Positions 52,120 through 60,862 of a DNA stretch of 64,000 nt are shown here, piece by piece (position 1 is the stretch's first letter; every line of letters begins with the position of its first letter). Source of the DNA: an archaeon (GTDB taxonomy: Archaea; Thermoproteota; Nitrososphaeria; Nitrososphaerales; Gagatemarchaeaceae); the NCBI GenBank assembly GCA_021786575.1, contig JAJYMY010000002.1, positions 1 to 64,000 of the forward strand. Reading direction: 5' to 3'. The notes under the pieces were generated by a model, which was not told where the DNA came from, did no database searches, and was given only the letters and a program-made list of their open reading frames with translations. Position numbers and translations under genes: made by a program.

Positions 52120-52227
52120 TGGGGTCGCCCGGATTTGAACCGGGGATCTCAAGCGGACTCAGCCCTTCAGCCATGACTGATGGAGCACCCAAGGCTTGAA
52201 GCCTGGACCAGACTAGCCGACGACCCC
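52120..52227 (-). tRNA. tRNA-Pro (TGG) with one intron
   Basis: Acceptor GGGGTCG/CGACCCC with A73; D arm GGCT-loop-GGCT with A14, G18G19 and A21; anticodon stem CAAGC/GCTTG; loop CTTGGG with anticodon TGG; T arm CCCGG TTCAAAT CCGGG. A 32-nt intron (about 52156-52187) sits after position 37, the canonical archaeal site. The mature tRNA is 76 nt. TATA-like CATAACTATC near 52250-52260. Confidence 0.92.
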
Positions 52228-52255
52228 GCTGTCCCTCGGTCGAATCTTGAGATAG

Positions 52256-52861
52256 TTATGGGTTCTGGGGAAAAGATGGTCTTCCCCTTGAGACAAATGG
52301 GTTACTCTGTTCGAAGAACCGCCACCTGCTAGACCTTCCAGCCGACACACCTACCCTGGGACTTGTCCCAACTTCTCCGGTCACGCGACCGCGTTCAAGG
52401 AAGACCCTCTCTGACGTCACCAAGTCTTCTCTATCCAATTCCTTGCCAATGTTTAGGGCTTTCGTCAGGTTTCCCGGTCCCGAGGCCAGCCTGCCGACTG
52501 CGACTGGCCCTCTGTTCCTCACCATCACCTCGATTCCCTCCTCAGGTTCAATCGCCCTCAACAGCACCGCGCCCGGCGTCCCTATGGGCTCGGTGGTGAC
52601 GTTAAGACAATAGTGCATTCCCATTGTGAAGTAGACATATGCGTGTCCAGGCGGTCCGAACATCACGCTGTTCCGGGGCGTTTTACCCCTGTAAGCATGG
52701 CTTGCAGGATCCCTCGGACCCCTGTATGCCTCCGTCTCTACGACTATCCCTGATAACCTCTTACCCCCTACCATCCTGACAAGGCGGCACCCGAGCAAAT
52801 CTCGCGCTACCTCAGGGGTGTACCTATTGAAGAACTCCCTCGGGATGATTCTCCGCTTCAA
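52256..52861 (-). CDS. DNA-3-methyladenine glycosylase (AAG/MPG family)
   Basis: Removes alkylated purines. 201 aa with ARDLLGCRLVR, VETEAYRGPRDPASHAYRGK, MFGPPGHAYVYFTMGMHYCLNV and ASGPGNLTKAL, the complete AAG set including the Tyr/His active-site region. TTG start with GGAGGGGAG and a TATA element near 52887-52896. Confidence 0.94.
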   Translation of the reverse strand: MKRRIIPREFFNRYTPEVARDLLGCRLVRMVGGKRLSGIVVETEAYRGPRDPASHAYRGKTPRNSVMFGPPGHAYVYFTMGMHYCLNVTTEPIGTPGAVLLRAIEPEEGIEVMVRNRGPVAVGRLASGPGNLTKALNIGKELDREDLVTSERVFLERGRVTGEVGTSPRVGVSAGRSSRWRFFEQSNPFVSRGRPSFPQNP

Positions 52862-53018
52862 CCTTGTCTTTGTTCTCCCCTCCTCAGCTAATTAACTAAT
52901 GTGGGTGTCGGAGGGCCGCAGAGTCCCAGTGACATTCAGCTTCACTTGAAGCTCGCGATGGCCACGGTAAGATGCAGTTCGTGGGCGCGCCGAGCTGGGA
53001 AGTGACCATCAATGATGG

Positions 53019-53918
53019 TTATGATTGCGCGTAAGCCGCCCCAGAGATGGCATAGCCGCCAATCCTGCTCCTTCCCATCCTGGTGTAGACTGGGAGGGCC
53101 GCCAGGTAGAATCCAAGAAAGAGTGCGTAGCCTATCCAGTTGTGAACCCCCCAGAACGCTGATGCTCCGTCAACGTATCCTACCCACATAAGAAGCAGTA
53201 TTCTGATGGAGTTGAGTAGTGTAAGGATGGCTATTCCGGAGGCTGCCAGTATGGCCGTAGACCGTAAATCCTTCTTCAGGTCCATGTGCATTAGTGCGAG
53301 GAGACCGACGAAGGTGGTTATCGAGATGATGCTCGAGCAGCCTGGAGCAACGTAGCCGGCTATGACGTCTCCGGTCCTTGAAAACAACTGGAACTGGGTT
53401 CCTTGCCAAGCCACTGGCATCCCAACCAGGCTGACGAACCTCGAGGCGAGGACCGCCGATGCGTAGGCCAAGGGCTCACCGAAGGCCCACTGGAGTGCAA
53501 ATGGGGCCCCTATACCAACTGCGTATATGGCGGCGTAAGGGAGCAGAATCCTCTTCGTCTGTGGGTTGACTACCAGAGATGCAGCGTAGAATGTCAGAAC
53601 AACCGAGATGCCGGCCGTTTCGACGGCCTTGCTAGTCAGGGACTCAATCAGCCATAGCGATGTCAGGACCCCCACTCCGATGACTCGTGTCGTGAGATGT
53701 GTGGTGACCCCCCCTTCGACCGCAAGCACGCCGTGGAACTCGTTCCACCTCATTGCGAAAATGAGGGTTAGCAGCGCAGCGAAGGGGATCGCTGGAAATA
53801 CGCTGCCAAATGTGTCTCCAAGCGACTGATTCAGAAGAGCGAGAAAGTTTGGTGCGGTTGTCAGGCAGAGGGCAGATCCTGTCACAATCCAGACGAGCAG
53901 CCTGACTGCGACCTTCAA
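53019..53918 (-). CDS. Archaeosortase/exosortase family transpeptidase
   Basis: 299 aa from a TTG at 53918 (starts earlier would overlap the upstream gene). Eight or so transmembrane helices carry the archaeosortase catalytic set: Cys in APGCSSI, Arg in LLNSIRIL and His in WGVHNWIGY. Such enzymes cleave a C-terminal sorting signal and probably attach the protein to a lipid. It lies 13 nt downstream of a gene whose product carries a PEFPF-type signal, so the two form a dedicated enzyme-substrate pair. Confidence 0.9.
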   Translation of the reverse strand: MKVAVRLLVWIVTGSALCLTTAPNFLALLNQSLGDTFGSVFPAIPFAALLTLIFAMRWNEFHGVLAVEGGVTTHLTTRVIGVGVLTSLWLIESLTSKAVETAGISVVLTFYAASLVVNPQTKRILLPYAAIYAVGIGAPFALQWAFGEPLAYASAVLASRFVSLVGMPVAWQGTQFQLFSRTGDVIAGYVAPGCSSIISITTFVGLLALMHMDLKKDLRSTAILAASGIAILTLLNSIRILLLMWVGYVDGASAFWGVHNWIGYALFLGFYLAALPVYTRMGRSRIGGYAISGAAYAQS

Positions 53919-53931
53919 CGGTCCGCCACTT

Positions 53932-54594
53932 TCACGTGGTGACAGCGGGCAAGGTCCGGGCGGATGCCTTCTTTGCAATCAGATATGCCGATGCTATCAC
54001 AAAGACGAAAAAAGCTGCCAGAGCCGCTTGGAACGGGAATTCAGGTATCCCTCCCCCTCCTTTGGTGGAGCTGGTGCTGGAAGCCGAGATGGCAGTGCTG
54101 GAAGAGGTCGAGAAGGTAGTCGATGTGCTCGAAGTCGATGCGCTCGAAGTGCTCTGGGCGGTCGAGAAGGTAGTCGATGCGCTCGAAGTGCTGGTCGTGA
54201 CTGTGGTTGGCGCATATTGGAATGTGGTTCCAGCATAGATTTGCGGAGGGTATGCTCCCCAAGTCGCGTTCACCTCATATGTACCGGAGGTCCAACCCGA
54301 GGTCCCCCCGGCGACGAATGTGTAGTTGTAGAGGCCGGTGGAAGCCCCGACCGGAGCCTCACCCGGTGCAACGATAGATCCGTGCGGGTTGATGATCTCC
54401 AAGAACACAGCGGTGTTCGGGCCGGGGGGCGGCGACACCTTCCCCGTGACATGAATTGCCTGCCCGTTCACATACGAAGGCTTGTCAGTCGAGATGGTCA
54501 GAGTAAAGGAAGTCTGGGCCACCGCCCAAGGGGCGACTAGGATCAGCGCCAAAAGGGCCAGCGAGATGGAGGCAGCACGGCTCCTGTAGGGCAC
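53932..54594 (-). CDS. Secreted protein with C-terminal PEF-type sorting signal
   Basis: 220 aa. Signal peptide (about 1-26, ending WAVAQ), an Ig-like domain with ISTDKPSYVNGQAIHVTGKV (27-125), a Ser/Thr-rich stalk (about 131-180) likely to be O-glycosylated, then GIPEFPF, one transmembrane helix and a basic KKASAR end. This tripartite tail is the recognition signal of archaeosortases. GTG start with TATA GATTATATACG at 54617-54627. Substrate of the next gene by inference. Confidence 0.9.
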   Translation of the reverse strand: MPYRSRAASISLALLALILVAPWAVAQTSFTLTISTDKPSYVNGQAIHVTGKVSPPPGPNTAVFLEIINPHGSIVAPGEAPVGASTGLYNYTFVAGGTSGWTSGTYEVNATWGAYPPQIYAGTTFQYAPTTVTTSTSSASTTFSTAQSTSSASTSSTSTTFSTSSSTAISASSTSSTKGGGGIPEFPFQAALAAFFVFVIASAYLIAKKASARTLPAVTT

Positions 54595-54678
54595 GATTGC
54601 ACTCGGCTGCCGCTATCGTATATAATCATAACAAGCTTGGCACCTAGTGCGGGTCCAATCCCGGCACGATTAAGGTGG

Positions 54679-54809
54679 TGGGGGTAGTCGGATTTGAACC
54701 GACGGTCTACAGGTTTCTTAGGCAGCTCCAATGTCAATTCATCCACGTTTCCGTGTCAGCCATTGGTGTCACTGGAGCCTGTCGCCCTGCCTGGCTGGGC
54801 TATACCCCC
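54679..54809 (-). tRNA. tRNA-Trp (CCA) with a 57-nt intron
   Basis: Acceptor GGGGGTA/TACCCCC with A73, D arm GCCC/GGGC, anticodon stem ACAGG/CCTGT, loop CTCCAG with anticodon CCA, T arm GTCGG TTCAAAT CCGAC. The intron (about 54715-54771) follows position 37. It contains CTGA and GATGA strings like box D' and C', but at 57 nt it is shorter than the guide-RNA introns of euryarchaeal tRNA-Trp. Mature length 74 nt. Confidence 0.92.
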
Positions 54810-54855
54810 AACACGGCCGCCGGGGCCACTACAGGTGCCTTTAGAGTTTCCCAGT

Positions 54856-55134
54856 TCACCCGGCGAGGCTCCATGGCTTCCCCCCATGGACCACATTCTG
54901 AGGCAACTTGTCACTCCACTTCTCGAGGAAGGTGATATCCTCCTTTCTGTTTCTCAGGTTATCAGGGAGCATGACCGGGATTTCGTCGATGATAGGATAG
55001 TACCTCCCACACTGAGAGCATAGCAGGACTCCGTCCACCACTATGTCCGGCCCACGCACACTAAACTCGAACATCTCCAGCGGATGGTGCTTATCTATGG
55101 GGCAGGCGAGAATGTCGAGGAGCCTCTTCCGCAT
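54856..55134 (-). CDS. trm112: Trm112-like zinc-ribbon protein
   Basis: 92 aa. MRKRLLDILACPIDKHHPLEMF, LLCSQCGRYYPIIDEIPVML: two Cys pairs and the PIIDEIP motif of Trm112/UPF0434. Trm112 is the obligate partner that stabilises several SAM methyltransferases acting on tRNA, rRNA and release factor. TATA-like TTTTTTACACG 24-33 nt before the ATG. Confidence 0.88.
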   Translation of the reverse strand: MRKRLLDILACPIDKHHPLEMFEFSVRGPDIVVDGVLLCSQCGRYYPIIDEIPVMLPDNLRNRKEDITFLEKWSDKLPQNVVHGGKPWSLAG

Positions 55135-55377
55135 GCACCTGCACGCTTAAAGTCGTGTAAAAAACGCTTGGCTAGCCAGGAAACGTTAATCTACCACGGA
55201 GAGACCCCTTGTTTCAGCCGGCCATAGCGTGCGGGTCCGACCCAGACTCGTTCCGAACCTGGCAGTCAAACCGCGCGTCGCCCCGGTGCTACTGACTTCC
55301 GAGAGGAGTCGGGAAGCCGAGGTGCCGGCGCCTATCTTCCAAAAACTACCGTTTTCACTGGAGATATCCTCCAGAAC

Positions 55378-55386
55378 ATTTAAGTC
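55378..55386 (+). promoter_or_regulatory. TATA box of the DUF1512 gene
   Basis: CATTTAAGT, 31-39 nt before the ATG at 55417. Confidence 0.5.
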
Positions 55387-55416
55387 CGGGTTTACGGCGT
55401 CAAACATCGTAATTTC

Positions 55417-56541
55417 ATGTCCATTCTTGAAGGCGGAGTCCTTCAATTGTTCGGAGGTGCAAACGTATCAGATCTCGTCACACTCGTCTGGATTGCCTTC
55501 TTCGCGCTCACCTTCCTCTATCAGACCAGGATACAGTCTTACTTGGCCCTGAGCGAGATAAGCCGGGGCCTCAACAAGCTCAAGGTGATGAAAGACAAGG
55601 CGAGAAAGGATGCGATAGACTACCTAGTCGATGTCGGTAAGGCATCAAACGATCCAACACCGAGGGTTGACCAATTCCTCGACTATGTCACCATCATGCC
55701 TGTTGACATGGATCCAAATGGAATTGTGGGGAAGCTCGACCACATAGTGACGACCAACAATGACAGAGTCAGGGCCGAAGTCGGCGCACTGCTCAACCAA
55801 AACAATCCGGTCACCGTCTCGATAAGCGAGAACCTACTCGAAGTCGCCACTTCCCTGAACCAGATTCACAAGATTGTCCGACACTACTATCTCTTAGGGA
55901 AGAAGACGAATTCTTACTTCACGCTCGTCCAATTGCAGATGCTCATGCCCATGATAATCCAGGAAGCAGACGCCCTCCTCAACGCGGTCGATTCATTCAA
56001 GCTGGGGCAGCCTGTAGGGGACGGAATCGGTCCGGTCGTGGTCTCCAGATTGATGGCAGGGAACGAGAAGCGTGTAATAGCCAAAGACACCGTGATGGCG
56101 ATTACCGAGTATAAGGGACGGAAACTCTACGTCCTGAAGGCTGACGGTCCCATGGCTTACGTGGGGCAGCCGGGGGTGGCTATCCAGAAGATTGTCGGGG
56201 AAATGGGCATCAAGCCGAGCGCCATAGTGATGATTGATGCGGCCCTGAAACTTGAAGGAGAGAAGACTGGGGAGATAGCGGAGGGGGTCGGCGCGGCGAT
56301 TGGTGGCATCGGCGTGGAGAAATTCCAAATTGAAGAGGCTGCCACCAAGGCTAAAGTCCCACTATACGCCATTCTGGTGAAGCAGAGCATCCTCGAGGCA
56401 ATCACAGTGATGAGGAAGGAGATAGCCGAGGCGGCGGACAAGGTCACACAGGTGCTGAACAGGGTCATAGAAGAGAAGACAAAGGAAGGGGATGACGTGG
56501 TGGTCGCCGGAATAGGCAACACGCTTGGCGTAGCGCAATGA
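55417..56541 (+). CDS. DUF1512 family membrane-anchored protein
   Basis: 374 aa. One N-terminal transmembrane helix (LVTLVWIAFFALTFLY) and a large soluble part with NKLKVMKDKARKDAIDYLV, MLMPMIIQEADALLNAV, PVGDGIGPVVVSRLM and VGAAIGGIGVEKFQIE, the DUF1512 pattern restricted to Thaumarchaeota and relatives. Function unknown. The stop overlaps the next zinc-ribbon gene by 4 nt. Confidence 0.88.
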   Translation: MSILEGGVLQLFGGANVSDLVTLVWIAFFALTFLYQTRIQSYLALSEISRGLNKLKVMKDKARKDAIDYLVDVGKASNDPTPRVDQFLDYVTIMPVDMDPNGIVGKLDHIVTTNNDRVRAEVGALLNQNNPVTVSISENLLEVATSLNQIHKIVRHYYLLGKKTNSYFTLVQLQMLMPMIIQEADALLNAVDSFKLGQPVGDGIGPVVVSRLMAGNEKRVIAKDTVMAITEYKGRKLYVLKADGPMAYVGQPGVAIQKIVGEMGIKPSAIVMIDAALKLEGEKTGEIAEGVGAAIGGIGVEKFQIEEAATKAKVPLYAILVKQSILEAITVMRKEIAEAADKVTQVLNRVIEEKTKEGDDVVVAGIGNTLGVAQ

Positions 56542-56741
56542 TGAGCTCTGTCCCTGGGCCAGACAAGAAGACGAAGCTGCTCGTCTACACGATTGAGGAA
56601 TGCCCCGCGTGCGGACAGAAGACCAAGCGTGCGTTCGCTGTCGGCGACTACGTGACAAAGGAGGCGGCGAAGTGCGCGAAATGCGGAAACCCTACGCGGA
56701 TAGGCCTGGTATACGCCGAGAACACCAAGCCATCAGGTTAG
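56538..56741 (+). CDS. Small zinc-ribbon protein paired with DUF1512
   Basis: 67 aa with ECPACGQK and KCAKCGNP forming a four-Cys ribbon. It overlaps the DUF1512 stop by 4 nt and so is co-translated with it; the pairing suggests a joint function. It converges with map, overlapping by 9 nt. Confidence 0.7.
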   Translation: MMSSVPGPDKKTKLLVYTIEECPACGQKTKRAFAVGDYVTKEAAKCAKCGNPTRIGLVYAENTKPSG

Positions 56742-57635
56742 TACGACGAGGCCACCCTCGTCTAGTGCCATTGTATGCTCGAATTGAGCCACGGGGCTCC
56801 CAGATGCTTCCACCAACGTAGGGTACGCCCTAACAATTTTCTTGGCGACAAGTCGCTCGACCATCCTAGAAACACTCCTGGTGCCCAGCTCCGCCGTATA
56901 CCACCGAGGAGTGAACGGGAGAGTCTTTCGTTCGGCCCATATCCTATCGGCGAACGCATCTAGCTCGTGATCGCCGGTCTTCTTCCTAGACACGATCGAG
57001 AAAATTGTCTTCGTCGGGGCGTCAATGACGTAACCAGCCGCGGTCCCTGGGGTGAGGAACGGTTCAATGGCGAACACATCTCCCCTCTTGAGGGACTGCG
57101 CGCCTGGCATGAACAGGTTTGGTATGCTTTTCCCTGCATGGACGACATATCTGTCCACGGTGTGCCCGGTCAGGTTCTCTATCGTCTTGAATCCCAGTCG
57201 GGTTGCTTCTCTGTGAATCTCCCTTCCGATCTCACCTGCACGCTGGTCCCTCCTTGCGGTCGCAATCGCTGCCTCCAACGACCTCTCAGTCGCCTCAAGG
57301 AGGATGTTGTACTCCGGGTTGTAGGTGACGCTCACCGAAGTATCGGTGACATATCCGTCGACATGGACTCCGAAATCCACCTTCACCAGGTCCTCCTCTC
57401 GAATGACCGATTCGTCTCCTTCTTGAGGGGAGTAGTGGGCGGTCACCTCGTTGACCCCAATCCCAGTGGGAAAGGCCAGCCGACCTCCACGTGACTCCAC
57501 TTCTCGCCTCACCAAGTCGCAAATCTCAATGTAGCCTACGCCAGGCTTGACTGCGGATTTCACCACGGATTTCACTTCGCCAGTAATCTTCCCTGATTTT
57601 CTGTACTCATCCGGAATCAGCCCCAAATCACTCAC
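56733..57635 (-). CDS. map: Methionine aminopeptidase, type II
   Basis: Removes N-terminal Met. 300 aa, archaeal type II with the helical insert. Metal ligands are visible: Asp in KVDFGVHVDG and TDTSVSV, His in TVDRYVVHAGKS, Glu in FAIEPFLTPG and in AQFEHTMAL. Divergent from coaD with a compact AT-rich promoter region at 57636-57690. Confidence 0.95.
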   Translation of the reverse strand: MSDLGLIPDEYRKSGKITGEVKSVVKSAVKPGVGYIEICDLVRREVESRGGRLAFPTGIGVNEVTAHYSPQEGDESVIREEDLVKVDFGVHVDGYVTDTSVSVTYNPEYNILLEATERSLEAAIATARRDQRAGEIGREIHREATRLGFKTIENLTGHTVDRYVVHAGKSIPNLFMPGAQSLKRGDVFAIEPFLTPGTAAGYVIDAPTKTIFSIVSRKKTGDHELDAFADRIWAERKTLPFTPRWYTAELGTRSVSRMVERLVAKKIVRAYPTLVEASGSPVAQFEHTMALDEGGLVVLT

Positions 57636-57711
57636 AAATCCTTTATTCAGTTATGAACTCAGCGGGAGCGCACGTGGTATTTCAACTGATTTGCTTGACG
57701 GTGCTCCACTC

Positions 57712-58212
57712 TTGAAGTTCAGGACCGTCGCGACAGGGGGCACATTCGACCACATCCACCGGGGACATCTCGCCTTACTCACTAGGAGTTTCGAGGTGGG
57801 GGATCGCGTGGTGATTGGTGTCACATCCGACGCTTTCGCACTGAAAGAAGGCAAGCGCATAGACCAGGATTATGAAACACGAGTCCGTGCACTGAAGGAG
57901 CTGATCGCGAGGAGCTTCCCAGGAAGGGACTACCTGATTGCTAAGCTCGACGACTACTTCGGCCCTGGCATAGCTTCTCCGGAGGTGGAAGCGATTGTAG
58001 TCAGCCGGGAGACCGCGAAGCGCGTGCCTATCGCGAATGGGCTCAGGGAGGCAAACGGCTACCCTCCGCTCGAAGTGGTCATCGTGGATTACGTCCTGGC
58101 TGACGACTCGAGACCAATCTCATCCACCAGGATAAGGCTGGGGGAGATAGACACCGAGGGGAGACTGAAGAGGAGAAGCACGGGCGGGGGTAAAAGGACC
58201 TCTCCCGAGTAG
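57712..58212 (+). CDS. coaD: Phosphopantetheine adenylyltransferase
   Basis: Archaeal PPAT of the coenzyme A pathway. KFRTVATGGTFDHIHRGHLALL carries the TxGxFDxxHxGH nucleotidyltransferase motif, and ADDSRPISSTRIR is the second signature. The TTG at 57712 places the first strand right at the start, as in homologs; a TTG at 57691 is the alternative, and longer frames overlap map. Ends with a Lys/Arg-rich tail. Confidence 0.92.
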   Translation: MKFRTVATGGTFDHIHRGHLALLTRSFEVGDRVVIGVTSDAFALKEGKRIDQDYETRVRALKELIARSFPGRDYLIAKLDDYFGPGIASPEVEAIVVSRETAKRVPIANGLREANGYPPLEVVIVDYVLADDSRPISSTRIRLGEIDTEGRLKRRSTGGGKRTSPE

Positions 58213-58242
58213 TTAAATCAGAACAACTGCAGGCGAGTCAGT

Positions 58243-59370
58243 GTGGATAAAGACAGGCTAGACCCGTGGGGGACAAGCGTAGTCAAGGATTACGCCCGCC
58301 TGCAGTCCGAGTTCGGGATTGAGCCTCTCGCTCCCCTCATCTCTCGCTTCAAGACGCCAAGTCATCATATCAGCAGGGGGATCGACTTTGGGCAGAGGGA
58401 CTTGGCCAGGGTCCTAGACGCAGTCGATAACCATAAACCCTACGCTGTGATGAGCGGCATCAAGCCCGACGGGGTATTCCATCTTGGGAACAAGATGACC
58501 GCAGATGACATGATTTATTTCCAGTCTCTCTCGAAAAAAGGGACGGTCTACTATTCCATCGCCGACGTGGAGGCATACGCAGACAACGGCCTTTCGTTCA
58601 ACGAATCTTCTAAGACTGCGGTCAGAAACGTGGCCGACATCCTCGCTCTGGGACTCGATCCTGACCGCGCAGTCGTGTACAAGCAGAGCGAAGAGATGAG
58701 GGTGATGAGGATGTCGACGATTTTCTCTCGTGCTGTGACAAACAATATGATGAAAGCCATCTACGGCGAACGACAGTTAGGGCTCTACATATCGGCTCTT
58801 ATACAGGCAGGGGACATCCTTATGCCTCAACTCCCGGAGTTCGGCGGGCCAAAGCCTGTACTCGTCCCGGTTGGGGCTGACCAGGATCCACACATCAGGC
58901 TAACCCGAGACATCGCTAACCGTTTTCAATCTGAGTTCGGATTCATCCCCCCGTCTGCTATCTATCATAGACTTGAATTGGCCCTCACCGGGGGGCAGAA
59001 GATGTCAAAGCGGGACCCCGAGTCTGGCTTCACCTTGGACGACACCCCTGCGGATGCGTCGAGGCGAATCAGGGCTGCTTACACTGGGGGGAGGGACACC
59101 ATCGAAGAGCAGCGCAGGCTCGGAGGACGGCCTGCCATATGCCCGATCTACGACCTGTACCGATTCCACTTCGCCAAAGACGACGAACACGTCCAGAAGG
59201 TCTACCATGAGTGCACCAAGGGCATACGTCTATGCGGCGAATGCAAGCAAGAGGTGATAGTGACCGTCAAAACCTTCTTGGATGAACACAATCGAAGGCG
59301 AGATTCCATGATGAAGGATGCCGAGGAACTACTAGCCAAGAACAGAAATTACCTCTCCTCTAGGGGGTAA
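58243..59370 (+). CDS. trpS: Tryptophanyl-tRNA synthetase
   Basis: Class I synthetase, 375 aa. SGIKPDGVFHLGNKMTADD includes the HIGH-like motif HLGN, and GGQKMSKRD is KMSKS. The archaeal/eukaryotic-type N-terminal extension and an AxSxS-free catalytic core are present. GTG start with a TATA element GTTAAATCA at 58212-58220. Confidence 0.95.
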   Translation: MDKDRLDPWGTSVVKDYARLQSEFGIEPLAPLISRFKTPSHHISRGIDFGQRDLARVLDAVDNHKPYAVMSGIKPDGVFHLGNKMTADDMIYFQSLSKKGTVYYSIADVEAYADNGLSFNESSKTAVRNVADILALGLDPDRAVVYKQSEEMRVMRMSTIFSRAVTNNMMKAIYGERQLGLYISALIQAGDILMPQLPEFGGPKPVLVPVGADQDPHIRLTRDIANRFQSEFGFIPPSAIYHRLELALTGGQKMSKRDPESGFTLDDTPADASRRIRAAYTGGRDTIEEQRRLGGRPAICPIYDLYRFHFAKDDEHVQKVYHECTKGIRLCGECKQEVIVTVKTFLDEHNRRRDSMMKDAEELLAKNRNYLSSRG

Positions 59371-59380
59371 TGAGTCTAGA

Positions 59381-60862
59381 ATGTCGGGCGCCCTGCATCC
59401 AATTGAACGGAAGATACTTTCGGCCCTGGCGCCATTGGGGTCCGCGCCCTTCGAGGCGTTGGTCGCAGCCACTTCACTAAACGAGGACCAGGTCAGGCGG
59501 GCCCTCCAGTGGCTCGCGTCGAAGCGGCTCGTCACGATAGGCAGCTCTGTAGAAGACAAGCTGGAACTTGTCAGGGAGCCCCCAGAGTTAGGGCTGCTCC
59601 TCAAAGTCAGCCAGTCGAAGGCGCCACCCACGATAGGCCAGCTGCGGGGGGAGTACGAATCACCGGAAGAATTCTCGGCCGCCTTCGGCAGGGCAAGGAG
59701 GTCGGGGTGGATATCACTGGAGGGGGGGTCGACCCCTGTCATACGAATAATCGATGCCACGAAATCCGAGCCCCTCCGATCACTTGTGCGGTCAATCGCC
59801 TCGGGCAAGTCTGAGCGTGACCTCACCAAAGAGGAGTCCGGTCTCGTCGCAGATCTGTTGAAACGCGGGATTGTAAGACATACTGATACACGCACAAGCA
59901 CAATCGCAATCACCGACGAAGGGAGGCGCTTTTCCTCGCCGCAGGAGAGCGAGACCCTCATCGACAAGCTGACCCCCAACATTCTAGCTACTGGGGCCTG
60001 GCGGGGGAGAAAGCTGCGTCCAATCGACGTCGAAGCGAAAGCTCCCACCTACTTCCCCGGTCGTCGCCATCCGGTCCGCGACTTCATCAGGGAGGTCAGG
60101 GAAGTCTATATCTCAATGGGCTTCACCGAACTCCAAGGGGGGAGCGTCCATCCAGCATTCTGGAACTTCGACGCCCTGTTCATACCCCAGGATCATCCAG
60201 GGAGGGAAATGCAGGACACCTTCTACTTGGAGGGACTGTCAGACAGGGCGCTCAGCCGTTCCGGAGTTGTCGCTAAGGTGGCCTCGACCCACGAAGACGG
60301 GTGGGAGACCGGGAGCAGGGGGTGGGGGTATCATTGGCGCATCGAGGAGGCGAGGCGACTGGTGCTCAGGACGCACAACACCGTACTTTCGGTACGGGCG
60401 CTGTCCGAGTCAAAGGAAAGTGAAACGCGCGTCTTCGCAGTGTCAAAGGTTTACAGGAATGAAAATCTGGATTACAAGCATCTCGCCGAGTTCTATCAGA
60501 TGGACGGGATAATGGTGGGAGAGGGCCTAAACACAAGGCACCTCATGGGGTTCCTGACTGAGTTCTACAAGAAGTTAGGGATGGCGGATGTGAAGCTATG
60601 GCCCACCTACTTCCCCTACACCGAGCCATCGTTACAAGTTGTAGGCTATTCCAAGGCGTTCAAGAGTTGGATTGAGCTCGGTGGGTCCGGCGTGTTCCGC
60701 CCCGAAGTTACGCGGCCGCTGGGGGTCAAGGTCCCAGTCCTCGCCTGGGGTCCAGGAATCGAGAGGCTGATGCTAATGAGGTACGGTTTGGAGGACATGC
60801 GTACCTTGTACGGTTCGGACATCTCATGGCTCAGGAACAGGGGAGAGCTTGCCGGTAGTTAG
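59381..60862 (+). CDS. pheS: Phenylalanyl-tRNA synthetase alpha subunit
   Basis: 493 aa, archaeal PheS with N-terminal helix-turn-helix-like domains (1-80 and later) and the class II core: HPVRDFIREVREVYISMGF, DALFIPQDHPGREMQDTFYL, VFAVSKVYRNENLDYKH, TEPSLQV and WGPGIERLMLMRYG (motif 3). Starts 11 nt after trpS and overlaps pheT by 14 nt, so the three form one unit. Confidence 0.96.
   Translation: MSGALHPIERKILSALAPLGSAPFEALVAATSLNEDQVRRALQWLASKRLVTIGSSVEDKLELVREPPELGLLLKVSQSKAPPTIGQLRGEYESPEEFSAAFGRARRSGWISLEGGSTPVIRIIDATKSEPLRSLVRSIASGKSERDLTKEESGLVADLLKRGIVRHTDTRTSTIAITDEGRRFSSPQESETLIDKLTPNILATGAWRGRKLRPIDVEAKAPTYFPGRRHPVRDFIREVREVYISMGFTELQGGSVHPAFWNFDALFIPQDHPGREMQDTFYLEGLSDRALSRSGVVAKVASTHEDGWETGSRGWGYHWRIEEARRLVLRTHNTVLSVRALSESKESETRVFAVSKVYRNENLDYKHLAEFYQMDGIMVGEGLNTRHLMGFLTEFYKKLGMADVKLWPTYFPYTEPSLQVVGYSKAFKSWIELGGSGVFRPEVTRPLGVKVPVLAWGPGIERLMLMRYGLEDMRTLYGSDISWLRNRGELAGS

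Noticed and set aside
52156-52200. tRNA reading UGA (loop CTTCAAG) at the tRNA-Pro locus
   Set aside because: The hairpin with loop CTTCAAG spans D-arm and anticodon-arm sequence; the fold with anticodon TGG and a 32-nt intron satisfies all conserved positions.
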